Source: JBDHUV01 sp039809365 (GTDB taxonomy: Bacteria > Patescibacteriota > Microgenomatia > Levybacterales > GWA1-39-11). Taken from it: DNA of 24,100 nucleotides. Numbering within the stretch: the first letter of the stretch is position 1; every line of letters begins with the position of its first letter. This document shows, in pieces, positions 23,387-24,100 of the stretch. The notes beneath the pieces are model-generated. The model was given only the letters and a program-made list of their open reading frames with translations, did not search any database and was not told the origin of the DNA. Position numbers and translations under genes: made by a program. The stretch spans positions 1-24,100 of the forward strand of contig JBDHUV010000005.1 of the NCBI GenBank assembly GCA_039809365.1. The letters run 5' to 3'.

Positions 23387-24088
23387 TTATTTAAATTGCT
23401 GTTCTAATTTATCTAACTGTTTTTTGCGTAATACTAGTCTTTCATCACTATCGATAATCTCTTTTGCTTTTTGTAAATGATGTTGTGCTAAATCTGTCTG
23501 ATCATTTTTTATCATATTTGCAATTCGCAGATGCGCACCACTCATCCAGACATTTTTTTCATACGATGCCTCTTCTGCTTTTTCAAGATCTTCAAGAGCT
23601 TTCAATGACTTCTCTAAGGCACTTTTATCTCCAAGATAGTATTCTGCAACATGGAGATGTCCTTTCACATCTGCAATAACTGAAGGCCTCCCATGTCTAC
23701 TATTTGGAACAGTAGAGAGGTTCTCAACTGCTTTTTTAAAATACTCTTCTGCACTTCGATACTCATTCGCATCAAAATAATATTTTCCTAAATTGAAATA
23801 AGGAATACCCAATGCTTCAGGTTCTCCTGATAACTCTGCAATCTCAACTGCAGCCATCGCTGCATGTTTTTGGAGAATACGATACTCAGGAGCGCCCGTT
23901 TCATAATATAAATGGCCAAATGTAAGTTGACGTGAAGACTGGACTTCAGCAAGTCCGCGTACATCACCATCTTCTACATATGCAATTGTTGCGTTGTCTG
24001 TATGCTCAAGTGCATTTTCAAACTCACCCTTTTCTCGCAAAGTTTCTGCGAGACCATGTAATTCTCTGCCTTTTTCTGACTCCTTCAT
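23387..24088 (-). CDS. TPR-repeat protein, about 233 aa
   Basis: This is an all-helical protein made of tetratricopeptide-like repeats, which serve as protein-protein contact scaffolds. Repeat-like units include RELHGLAETLREKGEFENAL near the N terminus, LGIPYFNLGKYYFDANEYRSAEEYFKKAVENL in the middle, and HLHVAEYYLGDKSALEKSLKALEDL. No signal peptide or membrane helix is seen, so it is probably cytoplasmic. An in-frame TAG lies at 24100-24098, so the gene starts in the window, either at the GTG at 24097 or, preferred here, the ATG at 24088. It is followed after 87 bases by alaS, which has its own promoter. The partner is unknown. Confidence 0.75.
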   Translation of the reverse strand: MKESEKGRELHGLAETLREKGEFENALEHTDNATIAYVEDGDVRGLAEVQSSRQLTFGHLYYETGAPEYRILQKHAAMAAVEIAELSGEPEALGIPYFNLGKYYFDANEYRSAEEYFKKAVENLSTVPNSRHGRPSVIADVKGHLHVAEYYLGDKSALEKSLKALEDLEKAEEASYEKNVWMSGAHLRIANMIKNDQTDLAQHHLQKAKEIIDSDERLVLRKKQLDKLEQQFK

Positions 24089-24100
24089 ATTTAGCACCTA

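Noticed and set aside
1..24100. Possible UGA recoding, since no complete gene in the window ends in TGA.
   Set aside because: All conserved proteins are full length under the standard code with no in-frame TGA breaks to be read through; TAA preference is expected in AT-rich DNA.

Overview
This AT-rich window looks like a chromosomal housekeeping region of a Patescibacteria/CPR bacterium, most likely from the Microgenomates side. That assignment is an inference. It rests on compact gene packing, a shortened AlaRS, a fused PilM-like/baseplate-J-like membrane protein beside a sortase, tiny Lys-rich membrane proteins, and first genes of transcripts with almost no 5' UTR. No rRNA, tRNA, CRISPR array, insertion sequence or prophage was recognised. 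Nearly every gene is on the minus strand and no gap reaches 300 bases (the largest is about 151). All complete genes end in TAA or TAG, never TGA.

Reading in the minus-strand direction (right to left): a TPR protein (24088-23387); then alaS, a 781-residue PilM-like/baseplate-J-like fusion, a sortase and a 68-residue protein packed almost without gaps (23299-18183); then mltG (18123-17176), which has its own promoter. Next comes the core information block: rpoB and rpoC (17024-9744), rpsL and rpsG (9617-8713). Two tiny tandem membrane proteins follow (8632-8233).

A short plus-strand island holds an M24 aminopeptidase and a membrane-anchored cyclophilin (6458-8220). It splits the classical rpsL-rpsG-fusA order. 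Beyond it fusA (6365-4257) is followed by aclB and aclA, encoding the two subunits of ATP-citrate lyase with all recognisable catalytic residues. Then come an unrecognised 198-residue gene and the 5' part of murB, which runs off the left edge.

The points most worth attention are: the ATP-citrate lyase operon in an otherwise housekeeping setting; the recurring placement of the -10 box 6-10 bases before the start codon (six genes), implying leaderless mRNAs, while rpoB and fusA instead have leaders with hairpin plus U-tract; the acidic 90-residue tail on RpoB and resistance-type residues in its rifampicin pocket; the PilM/baseplate-J/sortase/MltG envelope cluster; and the duplicated tiny membrane proteins.
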